Origin: Ascaris suum
Lineage: Eukaryota > Nematoda > Chromadorea > Rhabditida > Ascarididae
Assembly (NCBI GenBank): GCA_013433145.1
Contig: CM024170.1
Coordinates: 2,499,459-2,563,458, forward strand
Direction of reading: 5' to 3'
DNA length: 64,000 nt
In this document: in pieces, positions 27,500 to 41,256 of the stretch
Layout: every line of letters starts with the position of its first letter
Numbering within the stretch: the first letter of the stretch is position 1
Made by a program: the position numbers and the translations under genes
Notes under the pieces: generated by a model
Told to the model about the DNA's origin: nothing
Seen by the model: only the letters and a program-made list of their open reading frames with translations
Databases searched by the model: none

Positions 27500-30400
27500 T
27501 TAAATTTACTGAATTCCAAAATTGAACGTTTATTTCTCAGAAATACTAGTGAAGATTACCACTTATATATTTATACATATGAAGGCAGATCAGAACAGTT
27601 ATATATGATATAAAATGAGACGAAAAGATGAAAAGCGTATGCAAGTGTAGAAAGCTATAGATTCAAAGGGAAAATGACCGCAAAAAAGTATTTGTTTGTT
27701 TTAATGCCATTTTAAAACTCGTATTGCATTTGCAATGAAAAAGCTGCTAGATATACGGATAAAAGAACGGCATAATTTAGAGATGTGGCAGTATGTTATA
27801 GCATATATTTAGCACACTTTTAAATAATAAAAAATATGCCATAATTGATGAAAATATCATTGAATATTTTTTTAAAAAAATATATCGCCATATATAAAAT
27901 TAAAACATATTATATTTTCATACATCAAGATTTGACATCTTGCCAAATTTACGGCACAATATATCCCGCCTATTTTTCAACTATACGAGAGTGTTAACAA
28001 CTGATAAAAAAATCAATCATTTGCTATTTAGCAAATAAATATTTTTAGGAGAAATTACATTCATAAAGCACTGAAAAACAATTTATTTATTGCTTAGGAT
28101 TTAGCAATTTTTTTTTTTTGCGCTAAATGATAATGATATCAGATGCATAGAATATGCGGCAAATACAAGATAAAAGTTTGAAGTGTATCAAAACTTTATA
28201 TGAAGAAAAGAGAAAATTTTTCAAGTCTAGAATAGTTCTGAGATTTCCACAAAGATGGAAAGAGATTCTCAATAGTATTTTCATGATCAGAAGAAATTTC
28301 GACGCTTGGGCCATATTCTGAGATATTTTTTTTTGCGCGCGTGCGCGCGCACGTTATCCATAGCATGAAATCTCTTAAAAAGAAAATGTTGAAAGCGTTT
28401 AACAAAAGGAAATCCATTGAGCTGATTGATGCTCATTTGATATTAAGTGCTGCATAGTGACCAATTTTGCTATCACATTTCATGGATGACATAGGAAATG
28501 TCTTTTTTTTTTTGATAGTATGAACACTACATAATATTCGATAGATAACAACGTTTTTTCCCCTCTTTTTTTTTGGGGGGGGGGTTTATTAGCTCATTAT
28601 GCGTCTATTAAATAAATAATAAGATTTATTCGCTATATTCGCTAAAATTATTGCTGTTTATATAATATATAATATTTCTGATATTCTCTGAAATTTTCTG
28701 CTTTTAATTTTTTTTTCTTTTTTAAAATCTTCGAAACCGAATTTCCTTCTTGACTTAATCATATCGTTCATAGAGAAAAATCATTGAAAATGATAGTTGA
28801 AATTATGCTCTTTCAACTTCAAATAAAGAATAAAAAAGCAGAGAAAAAATTTCCAACTTTTTAATTCATACGAAAATAAGTCTAGAAGCGTATCGGATGA
28901 TTTAGTGGAATATGCGCTCTTACAATTCCATAGGATATCAACCTTATGCAATAGTAAGTTTTATATATGGAATAATGGCAAATGCCCAGAAAAAAAAAGA
29001 GGCTTCATTAAATGCAAATATGTATGTCGAAATATCATTAAATGCAAATATGCAAATATGCAAATAAATGCAAATAATGTAAATGCAATATGCAAATATG
29101 TATGTCGAAATATCATCATTTAAAATATGCACACAGATAAAATAACAAAAAAAAATGGAAAAGAATTTGTAAAAAAAATCTATTCTCATTAGCGATGAAT
29201 TCTAAATACCATAGAAATTATCTTCAATTCGATAATCATTAGCAGTAAGACAGTAAAGATTAAGAACAAACAATTCTAAGTAAATATGATCTGATATATT
29301 AACTTGTTGTGGAACAACTAGATTTAGTAGAAACGATAGAAAAGAGAAAACGCTTAGATAGTCGTCTTATGTTCTGTTTTCTTTAAACGATTTCATTTTC
29401 ACTTCTCTTGTTTTCGGCGATTTTCCCCTCGGGCGCAATTTATCTTGCAATACTCTTTTGCGCATTCCACCAATTTGAAAAACCACTTCCACTAATTATC
29501 AATAATAAAAATAAATTATTGCAAAATAAAGCACAATTAAAATGGTTAAATGAATTTATACGAATATATAAAATTGCAATGCCATGATATCTAGTTATTC
29601 GTATTTGCTTAGAAATGAGCCATTTTATTAAATGCATAAGTTAAACTTGTTTTCAGCAATTTTCCAAATAAGTGAGCTTTTTGATGACTTTGGGTGATAT
29701 CAAATGAAAGTTAGTCTGATATTAAAAAAAAATAAGGAAATATTTTCGCCTATGAATTTCTACAAATCACCCCGAAGTCGAATATCGTTTAGACGTTATT
29801 TTATGGCATAAATTACGTCCATAAAATTTGATGGTTTTATCATCAATATTTCCGGAGTTTAAATCAGACAGACAGACGCAGATATAAGTACACATGCATA
29901 ACTATGAGGTTCCCGTGTAGCATTTTTGCACAGTAAACCTGCATAAGCATTGAAAAAAAAACGCACTGTTCATTAAAGACTTGTTGTCGATTGTTCGGTT
30001 CACTTCAAACATAAATACGTTAGAGGGATGTTTTATTATTTTCTGATTATTTATGAAAGCGGTCGATTTGGTGAGCGGAACAGCATAAGACATCGTATCA
30101 TGTCAACTCATCTGGCATGTTCTTACACCTATTTTAATTACTCTATTTACGGTGTATCAAATGAAGTATTTTGTTTATTATATTTCATGATCGCTGATAT
30201 TTTATTAAGTTCTATGATGTTAATCATAAGTTTCTTTTAATTAATAAAAATTAACTCATTATTTCATATATATTTTATTAGTGAATTTATTATTTCATTT
30301 TAGTTCTTTCAACAATTTGGCCAAAAAAAGCAGAAATACTCGGTACTTCGGTAGAAAAACTCATAGATAAAATGTATAGGAAAAGATTGGAAAATTTTTT

Positions 30401-30500
30401 CATCTCGAAATAAATAAAAATGAAAAAAAAAAGAAAAAGAATTTATCACTGATAAAGTTCCGATCAGAAAAATAGAAAATTACAAATTGGAAAAAATAAA
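27500..30500. other. No gene supported
   Basis: AT-rich sequence with poly-T and poly-G runs, a GCGC alternating purine-pyrimidine patch at 28335-28353, and the octamer cluster. Overlapping frames near 29902-30240 on both strands are of chance length. Confidence 0.5.
29011..29097. repeat. Cluster of octamer ATGCAAAT motifs
   Basis: Six exact ATGCAAAT octamers within 87 bp (29012, 29042, 29050, 29058, 29068, 29089), embedded in two copies of a segment containing ATGTATGTCGAAATATCAT. The octamer is the classic POU-domain site; here it may simply be a local tandem duplication. Confidence 0.75.
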
Positions 30501-30527
30501 CGCTAAAAATGTGAGCGCAATACTTCA

Positions 30528-30608
30528 AGCTCCATTAATTCCTTATTGCATTTTTTCGAATTCCAGAAGAAATTTGAAAAAAAAATGCAATAAGGAATTA
30601 ATGGAGCT
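30528..30608. ncRNA. Perfect 29-bp hairpin
   Basis: Arms 30528-30556 (AGCTCCATTAATTCCTTATT, then GCATTTTTT) and 30580-30608 are exact reverse complements, separated by a 23-nt loop. This fits a small-RNA precursor or a foldback (MITE-like) element. The perfect match suggests recent origin or selection on pairing. No terminal repeats or target duplication are evident. Confidence 0.35.
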
Positions 30609-30892
30609 CGATTGAAATCTCACAAAAAAAAGCTATTTCATAAGTCGGCATCTAGCATCAAATGCAAATAATTGAGGCCGTTATGTCATAAAATACCTTT
30701 CGAAAATTGGTGTATAAAGCTCAGCACACTATGTAGTTAGTGATTCCGCTCGAAATTGCGCAAACAATAAAACTACATTTGGTGCAAAACTGAACGCCAT
30801 CAAGCAAATAGCTAAGAAAAATTTGCAAGGTAACCAGATAAGTTAGATAGAGCATAGCGTCCAAAATTTATTTAATGAAAACATAAACATAC

Positions 30893-31011
30893 CCGCATCA
30901 CCTGCACTTATCAATACTGGTGGGTTATCCTTAATCTTAACCTCACCTAAATTATCTACCTCATTGATTTTGAAGAAAATATTCAACTCAGGTAATCGTA
31001 TTGTTGTTAAT
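30893..31011 (-). CDS. Possible exon, unknown protein
   Basis: A - strand segment of 119 nt between acceptor GAACTCCAACAG and donor GCGG|GTATGT. It reads L-T-T-I-R-L-P-E-L-N-I-F-F-K-I-N-E-V-D-N and then K-I-K-D-N-P-P-V-L-I-S-A-G-D-A, like a beta-rich domain. A + strand frame also spans it but has no acceptor. The family is not recognised. Confidence 0.35.
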
Positions 31012-32640
31012 CTGTTGGAGTTCACTTTCATATAATTGACGTGAACCTTATGACGTAATATCTTATTCTAATGATTCGCTAAAAATCGACATTCGGTGAT
31101 TCAGTTTATGCCAAGAGAAGTTACAAAATTAGCCAAATTTTTCGGGTTTTCCAATGATTTCCTTTCAAAATTTCTGACCGTCTTCGCAATAATCCTAAAT
31201 TTTTTTGATTAATCCTCAAATTAAGAAAACATGACGGAGTCAGTTGGAGGGGAAAGAGGTAGGAGAATAGTACCATTGTGTATGATTTTAACTGATTTCA
31301 ACAAAATAGCTGCATATTTTCGTTGCATTGCTCAATAGTAGTAAATGTTTTAAAATTTCTTCAAACATTATTTGTTTATTCTAGATGTTTTTATCGCATT
31401 TTTAAATGTAAACAACTCGATGGCCACATAGAATTATTTTCGATCAATAGCTTCAATTATCGAAGCTAGTTTCGCATTTGAAAACAACAGATTCGCATGC
31501 GAATTGCTGAAATTAGCATGAGAAAATGATGTCGCTTATATTATGCGTTCAGCATGTTATCTACGCAAACATCAATGAATTAGGTTTGTAATTTCAAAAT
31601 AATCAAAAGAGTTCTTTTTCGTTATGTTATTATTTAAATTTGCTCAAATAATAGATAAATTATGCGAAAGGAAATAAATTCCTTTCAAATAAAATAAAAG
31701 TGAAAAACAAAAAAACGCAATTTGATGAGAAATAGAAAAGAAAAAAAATTCCCAACAATTTCAACTCATTAAACTTTAATTCATATAATTCATCAAATTT
31801 GAGAATTCGATCATCTCTAGAGATTATAAAAAATCAAATTGAGAAAAATCTATAAAATGATGAAAAATAAATTGGAAAATTTCTTAATTTCTTAACTGGA
31901 ATTATTTCCGGTCTCGATCAAGACAACCTACCTGATCAACGTACTGAAGAAATCACCACACGGTGAAACTTATCGAAAATTCTATCTCTATGAAGCGAGT
32001 AGAACAAATATTGGGAAAAGGTGTTTTTTTTTTTAATGCAACGAACCAATCGGAATGGCGTTTTCTATGATATACATCGATTATAATCACTTAAAAATAC
32101 ATAATTATTATGAGATTAAAAATTTTCCACTCTATTTCAATTCTATAAATCGGTGGGAGAAAAAAAATCAATCTTTCACATAAAACGATAATATATTCTA
32201 TAAATTTTCCAAATAATCTCAAGAAATAACAAAAGAAGAAAAACGAACGAACACTTAATGTGGAATTAAATGAGAAGAAATAAATGATCGATGAACGCAT
32301 CAACCATAATGTATAAACGCCATATAGAATTTCATCGAGCAAAAAAAAAATTCCACATACATTGGAGAAAAAAAAAAGATGGAAACTCATGAAAAAAAAA
32401 CATTACAACAATATTTTAACGAGAAATAAAGAGTAAACATCTTCAGCGTTATCTGCTCACTCGTGATCTCTTACGGCCTACATTTGTTTATGACCATAAA
32501 AAAAACGATCGAAACGTGTTGCCGACAACGTTTTCTTTTTCTTTTTTTTTCATTTCCTTTTGAAAGGTGACGACGCATAACAAATGAAACTGCATCCATT
32601 TCCCATGGAATTTTGTCCTTCCCGTTAAAATGATCCTTAC

Positions 32641-32677
32641 CCGAAAAGCCTCCTATCGGCATATTCATAAAGGGCCT
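32641..32677 (-). CDS. Possible micro-exon
   Basis: On the - strand TTTACCTCTTCTTAG is followed by 37 nt (A-L-Y-E-Y-A-D-R-R-L-F) and donor G|GTAAGG. It ends in phase 2, which fits the candidate exon at 30893-31011. It is too short to carry weight alone, and an overlapping 65-codon - strand frame (32471-32668) also exists. Confidence 0.22.
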
Positions 32678-33071
32678 CTAAGAAGAGGTAAATAAATATA
32701 TTTTATATTTTTATGAACATCGATATTTGTTCATCGAATATTAAAAGCACTCAATGCAATGCTATATAACTCTTGAAGGGTAAATGATTGTCAAAAAACA
32801 ATGCTATCAACAAATTGAATTCACTATTTTTTGCAAAGATAACATTATTTATGCTAATAAAGAAAAGAATTCTCCGGGAATAAAATAGATAATGAGGCAA
32901 ATTATTTGATCAGATCAATTATGCGTCATTTGAATTTTTCGAAAAGAAAAAGAACTCTCAAATAAAAAAAAAAAAACGATCGTTGAAAAATGTTCAAGAC
33001 ATTTCATGCGCCGAGAAATAAACTAAAAAGTTCATCAATTTTATAGGCATAACCGATTAGAGCCGGAGGCC

Positions 33072-33112
33072 GGGGGGGGGGGGAGGAGGAGGAGGAGGGA
33101 AGGGGAGTGAGG
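33072..33112. repeat. Poly-G/GGA tract
   Basis: A G run followed by GGA triplets and GGGG blocks; capable of G-quadruplex formation on the + strand. Confidence 0.9.
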
Positions 33113-33954
33113 AGAATTTAGAAATTCCTGAAAAGCACACCAGCCGAAAATATAGAAAAATGAAAATCATTGAAAAATGAGCAGTGGAAAGCAAGTTGTT
33201 AATTTATTCAATATTAGCCTAGCATGAAAAAAAAAAGCTCATAAATTTCAAATATATTCATTTGTTATTAAGAGGTTTTAATATTCATACTGCAGTCATA
33301 CCTTGATATTGTGCATTTTATAGCAGATTTTGCGCAAATAATCAAAACGCAACAACGATTCTTTCTCTATTTGTTGTTATTATCGCGTCAAAAATATGAG
33401 AAATGATAAATTATACAAGTGATTTCACTTTGCTTCAGTCTAAGCGATCTATTCGATATTTAAAGTTGAGTTTAGCATATTAATTTATATTTGAGCGCGA
33501 AAGTGGTGCGCCGAAATATGAGATTGGAGATTTTGGCCTGCCGTATCGTTGATTTCTTTTTTTTTTGGCCGAGAATAGTCGAAATACTCGGCTATTTAAG
33601 CTGCACCATTCGATAGCCTAAAGTGGACGATGGAAAATTCTGCCAGACTTTTTGAAAAGATAATTGAATTCAGGTTGTTAATTAAAGGCGTTAAGTGGTA
33701 GCCGATCGAGGAGCTACAGTTGAAAGCGAATTTCGCTTGGATCTATAAACAGGTAAAACCTAGGCATCGGCTTCCATTAGGTAAAATTTAAACCATGCTT
33801 TTAGTTCTCAATCTATCTGCTGTCTAACGGTAGTATTAAGCTCAAGTGCAATGCAAATTCAATAAGTCAAAGAAACGATCGGACGTTGTCCTAAACGCAC
33901 TAAAAGATGTCAAGAATATATAGTATACACACTGTTGTTTTATTGTTCGTTCAT

Positions 33955-34080
33955 TGTAATTTTACCAAAAATCTTCACTGTTCGATAGTTGTATTTCAAC
34001 CAATGATCTTTACTGTCCGGTCATTGATCGTTGTATCTATACCAATAATCTTTACTGTTTAATCATTGTAACCCAATCTA
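33955..34080. repeat. Degenerate tandem repeat, about 45-50 bp, three copies
   Basis: Units built on ACCAATAATCTTTACTGTTC followed by GATCATTGTATTT occur near 33962, 34000 and 34050, with insertions of a few bases between copies. Confidence 0.7.
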
Positions 34081-34350
34081 TTCTGAGCAAAACGATCCAA
34101 AATTTTTTGCACTTTTTAAACACATTATGCAAATTAAAGAGGGAACCGTTCAGATATAGTGAGATAAGAGGAGAAACTTTCCGCAGTTTTACTTACAACG
34201 ACGAATTCAAAGACGGCGATCGAATAATAAAGAATGCAGGAAATGACAAAAAAAAAGAGAAAACATTCAAAATAATTTAAACGCTTTGAGTGAAAAGCAA
34301 AATGCAAAATATTTCAAAAATTCTCGTTCATTTTCTCATTATGTGGAACA

Positions 34351-34430
34351 GAGAGGGAGGGGAAAGTGAGGCGAAGGAGGGTGGGAGGGGGGGGGGGGCG
34401 GTGGGAAAGGCGGGCAAGGAAGGACGAGAA
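34351..34430. repeat. G-rich purine tract
   Basis: About 80 bases of almost pure purine with a G run in its middle. It creates a glycine-rich apparent frame (34290-34535) that I do not call. Confidence 0.9.
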
Positions 34431-35276
34431 AAGTGGAGGGTATTCTTTGATACTGTTCGATGTGTTGTTATCGCTATACAGTCACATGTGCAGGTGTGTA
34501 GCATGAGACAAAGAAAAAGTCTCCTTCTCGCTTAATCGACAAAAACAGAATAGAAAATTCGTCCTGAATCGAAATATTAAAAAAAAAAGTCAAAAATTTC
34601 GAAATTAATATCTCTAACTATGTAATGCGTTTGTACTATGCATAAAACATTAAAATATTTCCTTTTCAATTCTTAAGCATAAATGCAAAACATCGTAGTG
34701 GACGAAAATCTTTTCTTATTTTCTCGCTATGAAATATCATCCCTATTTTATGGCCAATATTCGCTAATGAGCCCAATTCATGCATACTTCGAGCAATCTT
34801 TTGGCTGTATTAAATTCGAATCGCATGAGAGTTTTGAGAACATAAATTACCACTTCATCTTGGATTTAAAATTTGGCCCTCTATTTATACTAGATTTTCA
34901 GAGAACTATCTTTTAAAAAGAGCCAACGTTTCAATAAAAACTTTTATTAATAAAAGAGATCGTCATTTCTATCAACTTTCAAGTGGAATATCAGCCATGC
35001 AAGAAGATCAAAGGGGAGGAATGAGGTGAGGCGCATTTCTGATCTCAAACGACTTTCTATTCAACGAAATACGATGTAAATATAGGCATAAGTAATACAT
35101 AGGATTCACTTATAAAGCCCATTTTATAGCCTTATTCGTTACCGTTCGTTATTAGTTTTTTTTTCAATTTTCTACTGCCAGGCCAACCAAAATTGTTTAT
35201 AAGCAGATTGTTTGACATAAATCAAATGTTTAGCGTACAATACACGTCATGATATTTAACGATAAATATTCTACAT

Positions 35277-35278
<2 letters not shown>

Positions 35279-35372
<94 letters not shown>
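35279..35372. repeat. (TA)n microsatellite
   Basis: About 93 bp of pure TA. Confidence 0.97.
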
Positions 35373-35373
<1 letters not shown>

Positions 35374-36395
35374 GTATACGATACATAGTGATACGGTATA
35401 TACTCGGCTTGAAAATATACATATTTAGTTAATTAATTAATGAAAAATAAAAACTCTTTCAATTGCAGTATGAGAGAATTTTTTTTCCAAGGAAAAAAAT
35501 TTTCGAAAGGAAGATTCAGGATTATCTTTTCGAGAATTTGCCTTTAAGAATGCATTTTTAAGCGAATTTTGAGCGAAAATCTCGACACATGAATGGATGA
35601 AACGTATGCTTAAAGCATTAAGTAGCTTCTTCGCATTCGCTCATATGTGTCTCTATGACAACTGCTAAAGTGCCATCCGTACATGCAATTCGCATCGCTA
35701 TTTCACTTCGTAAAAGCGAACTACGAAATGCACAATATTTTTTATCAATATGTTCTTCGTATGATTCAGCTTTATGCTCAAAACTGTAACACCCTCGATG
35801 ATTAAACGAATATCACAGTTGGCGGAAGAAACCTCCCCAGAGAGAATATGAGAGAGGATGGAGGTGGGGGGGGGGGGGGGGTGGTAAGAAACCTTATAAA
35901 ATATAGTTTTACGCTACTGCGATTCGTTATTTCCAGAGGAAAAAAAATAAACTACTTTAAGTAAAAAAGTATATAGCACAAAAATGAAGTAAAATAGTGA
36001 GAAAAAATTTGCCACTGAATAAGACAATAACATGATCTCATGAATTCAATTTCATGCATGCCAAATATCGTTAATGAAATTCTCTGATTTTATCTTTCAT
36101 GTGCCAGATGATAAAATTTTCTAACGAGAAAATAATGTGCTTCTGAATAAATTTTTTTTTTTTATTGGAAAATACGCCCATGACTATTCAATGATTTCAA
36201 CCTCTAAATCATGAAAGCTATAGCAATGAAATTTGATAAATTTACAATCACAGGTAATCCCAGGTAAAAGATTCATCAATTCAACGCAAATGATCATCTT
36301 TATCATGAAATATTTATAAACAAAAGTATAAAAAAGTAACGAACTAATTAACGGTTGCTAATTGCGTTCAAAACGATCATTTATAATTAAAAGGA

Positions 36396-36656
36396 TTACA
36401 CAATCGGTTTGGTCATCTTGAGGAAAACCACATGAGAAACAATCGTGCAGTATTTTTTGGAACATCGAGTACTAGATGAAGTAGTAATTGTACTGCCAGC
36501 CAGGTGGTTTTGATCACCACAGAAACTCGATAATGTAATCGTGACAATACCGAAAGCTCCGTCCTCGAAGAGATGATTAGCAAGTCGTTGAATGCCTACC
36601 AAGTCATTGGGAAGCCTAACCAGGGAATTGGCCAAGAATTTGTTGGAAGCAGCAAT
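36396..36656 (-). CDS. 86-codon - strand frame, unknown
   Basis: Reads I-A-A-S-N-K-F-L-A-N-S-L-V-R-L-P-N-D-L-V and R-L-A-N-H-L-F-E-D-G-A-F-G-I-V-T-I-T-L-S in a GC-richer patch, then becomes Ser/Thr-rich. No credible acceptor lies just upstream. It could be a relic of a mobile element or gene; I recognise nothing. Confidence 0.27.
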   Translation of the reverse strand: MAASNKFLANSLVRLPNDLVGIQRLANHLFEDGAFGIVTITLSSFCGDQNHLAGSTITTSSSTRCSKKYCTIVSHVVFLKMTKPIV

Positions 36657-37852
36657 TTATGAGTTTTATCCGAAACTTATGCAATGTTCTTAACAAATTC
36701 TGAATTCCCGATAGTTTAGAACAGAATAGACGAATGTATGTCTATTTGTTTTTTCTCATACCTATGAAATTTACTTCAACTTGATGAGTATAAATCCAAC
36801 CTTTTTTAGTCAAATTTTAATGATCATAATTGCCGCTATATTTAACGGCAATGAAAAAAATATTCATATTAATAGCACTTTTATGCTGCTAACACTTTTT
36901 ATAGCAATGAAAATTTGACGATCTTTTATTGATAATAAACGAAAATATCGATAGTAGAGAGACAGGTCGATGCATATCTCGGTGTATAGGATCAAAGTTA
37001 CCTTCGAAGGCAATATTTAACAATTGCCCGATAGAAGTAAAATTTTAGCCTTCCACCATATCGGTGGTATTTCAGGTCTTTTTTTTTCGCATAAACGAAA
37101 TCTGGTCTAGTAGTGGTGAAAATATGAGATGGTAAAATTATACCATTTTTTTTTTCGAAGAGAACAACCATAATCAATGCGTTCATGTAAACTGTCAGGT
37201 GAGTATTCTTTCATTGTAGTGAAGAAATATTTCACACGTCAATTTAAGCAATTAATACGAACGTCTATCACTATTACATCGAATGAAGCAAAAAATTAGT
37301 TGGCGAATTAATAAACGCAATGTGATCTTTGGTCTTAAACAAAAAAACTATGCATGTCATACGTAAAAGAAATATTACACTAATATATTTCAGTTAAATT
37401 AAAGAATCTATATCATGTCTATAGGAGTAATAAAATAAAAGTAAAATTAACGTACATGATATAAAAATGAAATTTTTTAAATGATGGAAAAATGGAGCAC
37501 AACATTTTATAGGGAAATACTAAAATTGATTTTGCATAATTATTTGACATCACAAATTTATGCAAAATAAAGTGATTTTCTTCGATATTGTCACAATGCT
37601 TCCTTACTCTTGATTTCCTAAGAGTTTGCTATCTCAAGTTATTTACATATAAATATCTCGCTGAATGTTTTTAGTTTCCTATTTGCCTTTTTTCAAATTT
37701 TATTTGCATATTCAATAAATTAACACAAAGTTATTGCTAGCTAAATTTCGTGATATAGATTGCAACGACGAAATAGTGCACGCATAAGGAGTAATATGCA
37801 TTCGGATTAAGTAAATCTGATCCTAGTAATGGTATTTCTAAGAGGCGGCAGG

Positions 37853-37876
37853 ACGGTAAGGGCTTCACCTTACCGT
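37853..37876. other. Small GC-rich stem-loop
   Basis: ACGGTAAGG and CCTTACCGT form a perfect 9-bp stem around the loop GCTTCA. It lies in a GC-richer pocket (from about 37840) with no reading frame. Role unknown. Confidence 0.3.
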
Positions 37877-38752
37877 AAAAGTAGAATTACGCAAAATGCA
37901 ATATTGCAAAGTAGGTGCAATGAGTGAATAAAATGTTTCGAAGAAATTAACGATACTATCAAAAAAAAAGATAAATATTTAGATGAAATGCAAATCAACA
38001 AAAGAAAAACACAAAGAATAATTAAAAATATCGAATAATATGAGAGATCGAAAGGTATAAAAAGATAATTGAGAGACAGAGAGAGAGTGTGTGTTGTTTA
38101 TGAGATAAAAGCGAATTTAATTGCGCCGTCAAATGGGCTTATACAAGACAATTAATTGCAGTAAAATATTGTACTAAAATTTTGTTACTTCATATTTATT
38201 AAAGGGAATATTATCAATAGTTATTTTGTTTGTATTTCTTATATGAATGGTATGTCTACAAATATCCATAGAGAAAATATTTTATGAATTTGATGCATTT
38301 CTGGACGAAAAACAATGATAAAAAGATGGATGAATTTTTGCCTCATCACTACATTGAAATATTATTTCATCGTAATCATAGCAAATATTAAATTATGGCA
38401 AATAGCATATGCTAGATTTAACAAATGAATGCGTTATAATAATAAACAACGCTAAAATTTGATTACGATTAATGCTCATCGCTTTCGATAATAGAGTAAA
38501 TCGATTTGATCAATTCACATTAGACAGCAGCTAATTTATAGCTGAGAAAAATGGCAATATGATCAGTGATTATTAGAACTGCTACATTTGCTAAATGTTT
38601 GCAATTCATCAGTCGCGCAATCCTCTAGAAATTTTCGATTGCTATAGTGCTTCTTTAATTTATTCATTTGATATTCACACTATCATTTGCCATAAGATTA
38701 CTTGGCTTCCGAACGAAAAAGTGAAAGTTTTCTAGGGAGTCTGTAAGGCTCC

Positions 38753-38860
<108 letters not shown>

Positions 38861-40475
38861 GAATCACGAAGCTGAATTACTCTAAGCGACAAAAAAACTC
38901 ATTACTTACTTTACTTTTTTTGAAATCACTTCTTTTAGTACTGAAGTTGCTCTGAAAAAAAAATTATTATCTCGGCGTTAAATAAACAGTATTGATTGAA
39001 CACATCTCATTGTGTTAGCAAAATACTGCAACCGTTAAAAATTTCCAATTGATGAATATATAGATCACCACAATTTATTTCAGGTGATAGATGGAAGAAA
39101 GAAAATAGGAGAAAAAAGGAATTAAATTCGCAGAATAATTCATACTCATTCACGATAACAATATTCAATAATCGTCGAAAAATAATTAGAAATCGATATA
39201 TGATATCATAATCGTCATCAGTTTTCTATCGGCGTCAACACTTCTAATGTCGAATCTCAACCCTTTGAACGGATTCTTCAATTTTCGAAAAAAAAAAAAA
39301 ACAATTTTTCCCCAATATCACGCAGTCGATATATTTAAATGGTATGTGCGATAATAAAAGATTTGCCATATTGGATTTCCAAAAAGCGTCAATGCTATCG
39401 CCGATTTTTTTTCCCCTTTTTTTTGCTTCATTTGCTGCAACCGATATAGGTAAAAAAATTGATGAAGCAAAACAATGAGGCGAATGATTTATATAGATGA
39501 TCAATGATGGAAAGTATAAAAGATGCAGCATAAGAAGAAGGAATCATAACAGCGTTAAATTATCAGACGTAATGCGGTATGTATAGGGACCTAGGTCAAT
39601 TGTAAAAACTATGAAACTTTTTCTGCAGGAAAAACGGTCAAGGAAGTTTTATAATTTTTTTCTTCTATCACTAGATTATTTGAAGTTACCTAATTAGTTT
39701 AAAATTTGTAATTAAGGATGCACGATATACAAATTTATCAGTACGAAGTAATCCTCCTTCGCATCTATCAGTTCGCTCTCTAGCATTCATCTCCACGAAT
39801 ATCACCTTCTCTAACCTGAGGTCATGTTAGCACAATATTCCGAATTAAATTTTTTTTTTCTGCTATATAGCTATATCAACATCAGCAAATTCATGTGGCT
39901 CATTCTTTGACGTGCGCGCATGAATAGAGAAACGTCTCAACGTTGATAAGTAATTGGCAGCCGGCTGCACATGCGATTAAAGAAAAGTCGAAGCAAAGTC
40001 AATAAGCTCTCATTATACCGGAAATGTGCTAGCTGCAAAAACATTCACCATCTATCCTGTCTTCAGTTACGACACACTCAAAGGTGTTTCGTTCAATTGG
40101 AAGCGTTCGAGTCGAAATATTCATGACTAATAAACTCAAAGGTATATGCTTAATTAAAAAGCGCGCTATAAGTTTCAATTGAACTTATAGTGAAATTATA
40201 AATTCTCAGCGCGTATATTGCAATCTTATAAGCGTATAAAATTCAATCAAAGTTTAAATTAAAGCAGCAGAAAAAAAAATTAGCTAGTAAATTTGAAAAT
40301 TATTTAACTAAAAACTTATCGAATAGCTCAGTTAAAAAAAAAAAAAACTCAATCTTTATCAATTATTTTTACAAAATGATAAAGATAAATATCGAGAATG
40401 AGTTAGCTTCAAATTTTCAACCTCTGATTCCGCAATAATGATGCTCAAAAATGTTCCATTTTTATATAGTCTTCC

Positions 40476-40603
<128 letters not shown>

Positions 40604-41224
40604 TTTATGGTATCTTTACGTAGGTATATTCGATGTGTAATCACTGTGAAAGTTTTTTTTTCTAGTTTCTGTCTTAGATTGAGAGTTGTCTCTTTAAAGT
40701 TGAGAATTCCTCAAGTGAATTATTAGCTTGTTAGCCAATTGAGGATGAGGATTAAGGATGAGAAAGAATCAAAATACGCTAGAATCTTCGATTAAAGAAA
40801 AATGAAAAAAAAACTGAATATTTAAATTTTTCAGTAAAAGGAAACTCAATTCGAGGATCGATTACTGAGGGAAAAATTATCCTATCGCTTAAAATTATCT
40901 TTTTTCCATTATTATTGATGATTATTAAGATTTCGGTATTCGATTTTGTTGGAAAATTTTATTCAAACTGTTCAATTTTTCATAATGCTACGAAAATGAA
41001 AAAAAAAAACTGCCGTATTATCTACTGTATCGTGGCCAAGTTCGAAACAACAACTTCCACAGGCTCAGTTGGTTTCTTTCTTCAACAAGTGTTTATATGA
41101 ACACCCATTGCCTTTGCTAAGTATACGATAACGTCTTCAATAAGCAACGAAAGAAGTCATAATTCTCCGAAGATTTCAGGAAAGTAGGCTTATCTGAGAG
41201 AAGAACCTTTACTGGAGGCAAACC

Positions 41225-41256
41225 GGGGGGGGGGGGGGAGGGGGGAGCAAGGGCGA
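41225..41256. repeat. Poly-G tract
   Basis: A run of G then GGGGGG blocks split by single A. Similar tracts lie at 2621-2633 (C), 28575-28584, 35864-35885, 42451-42465 (C), 50541-50572, 56937-56973 (C), 58895-58933 and 61876-61905. Confidence 0.93.

Noticed and set aside
34290..34535. 81-codon glycine-rich frame
   Set aside because: Created by the purine tract; flanks are not coding-like.
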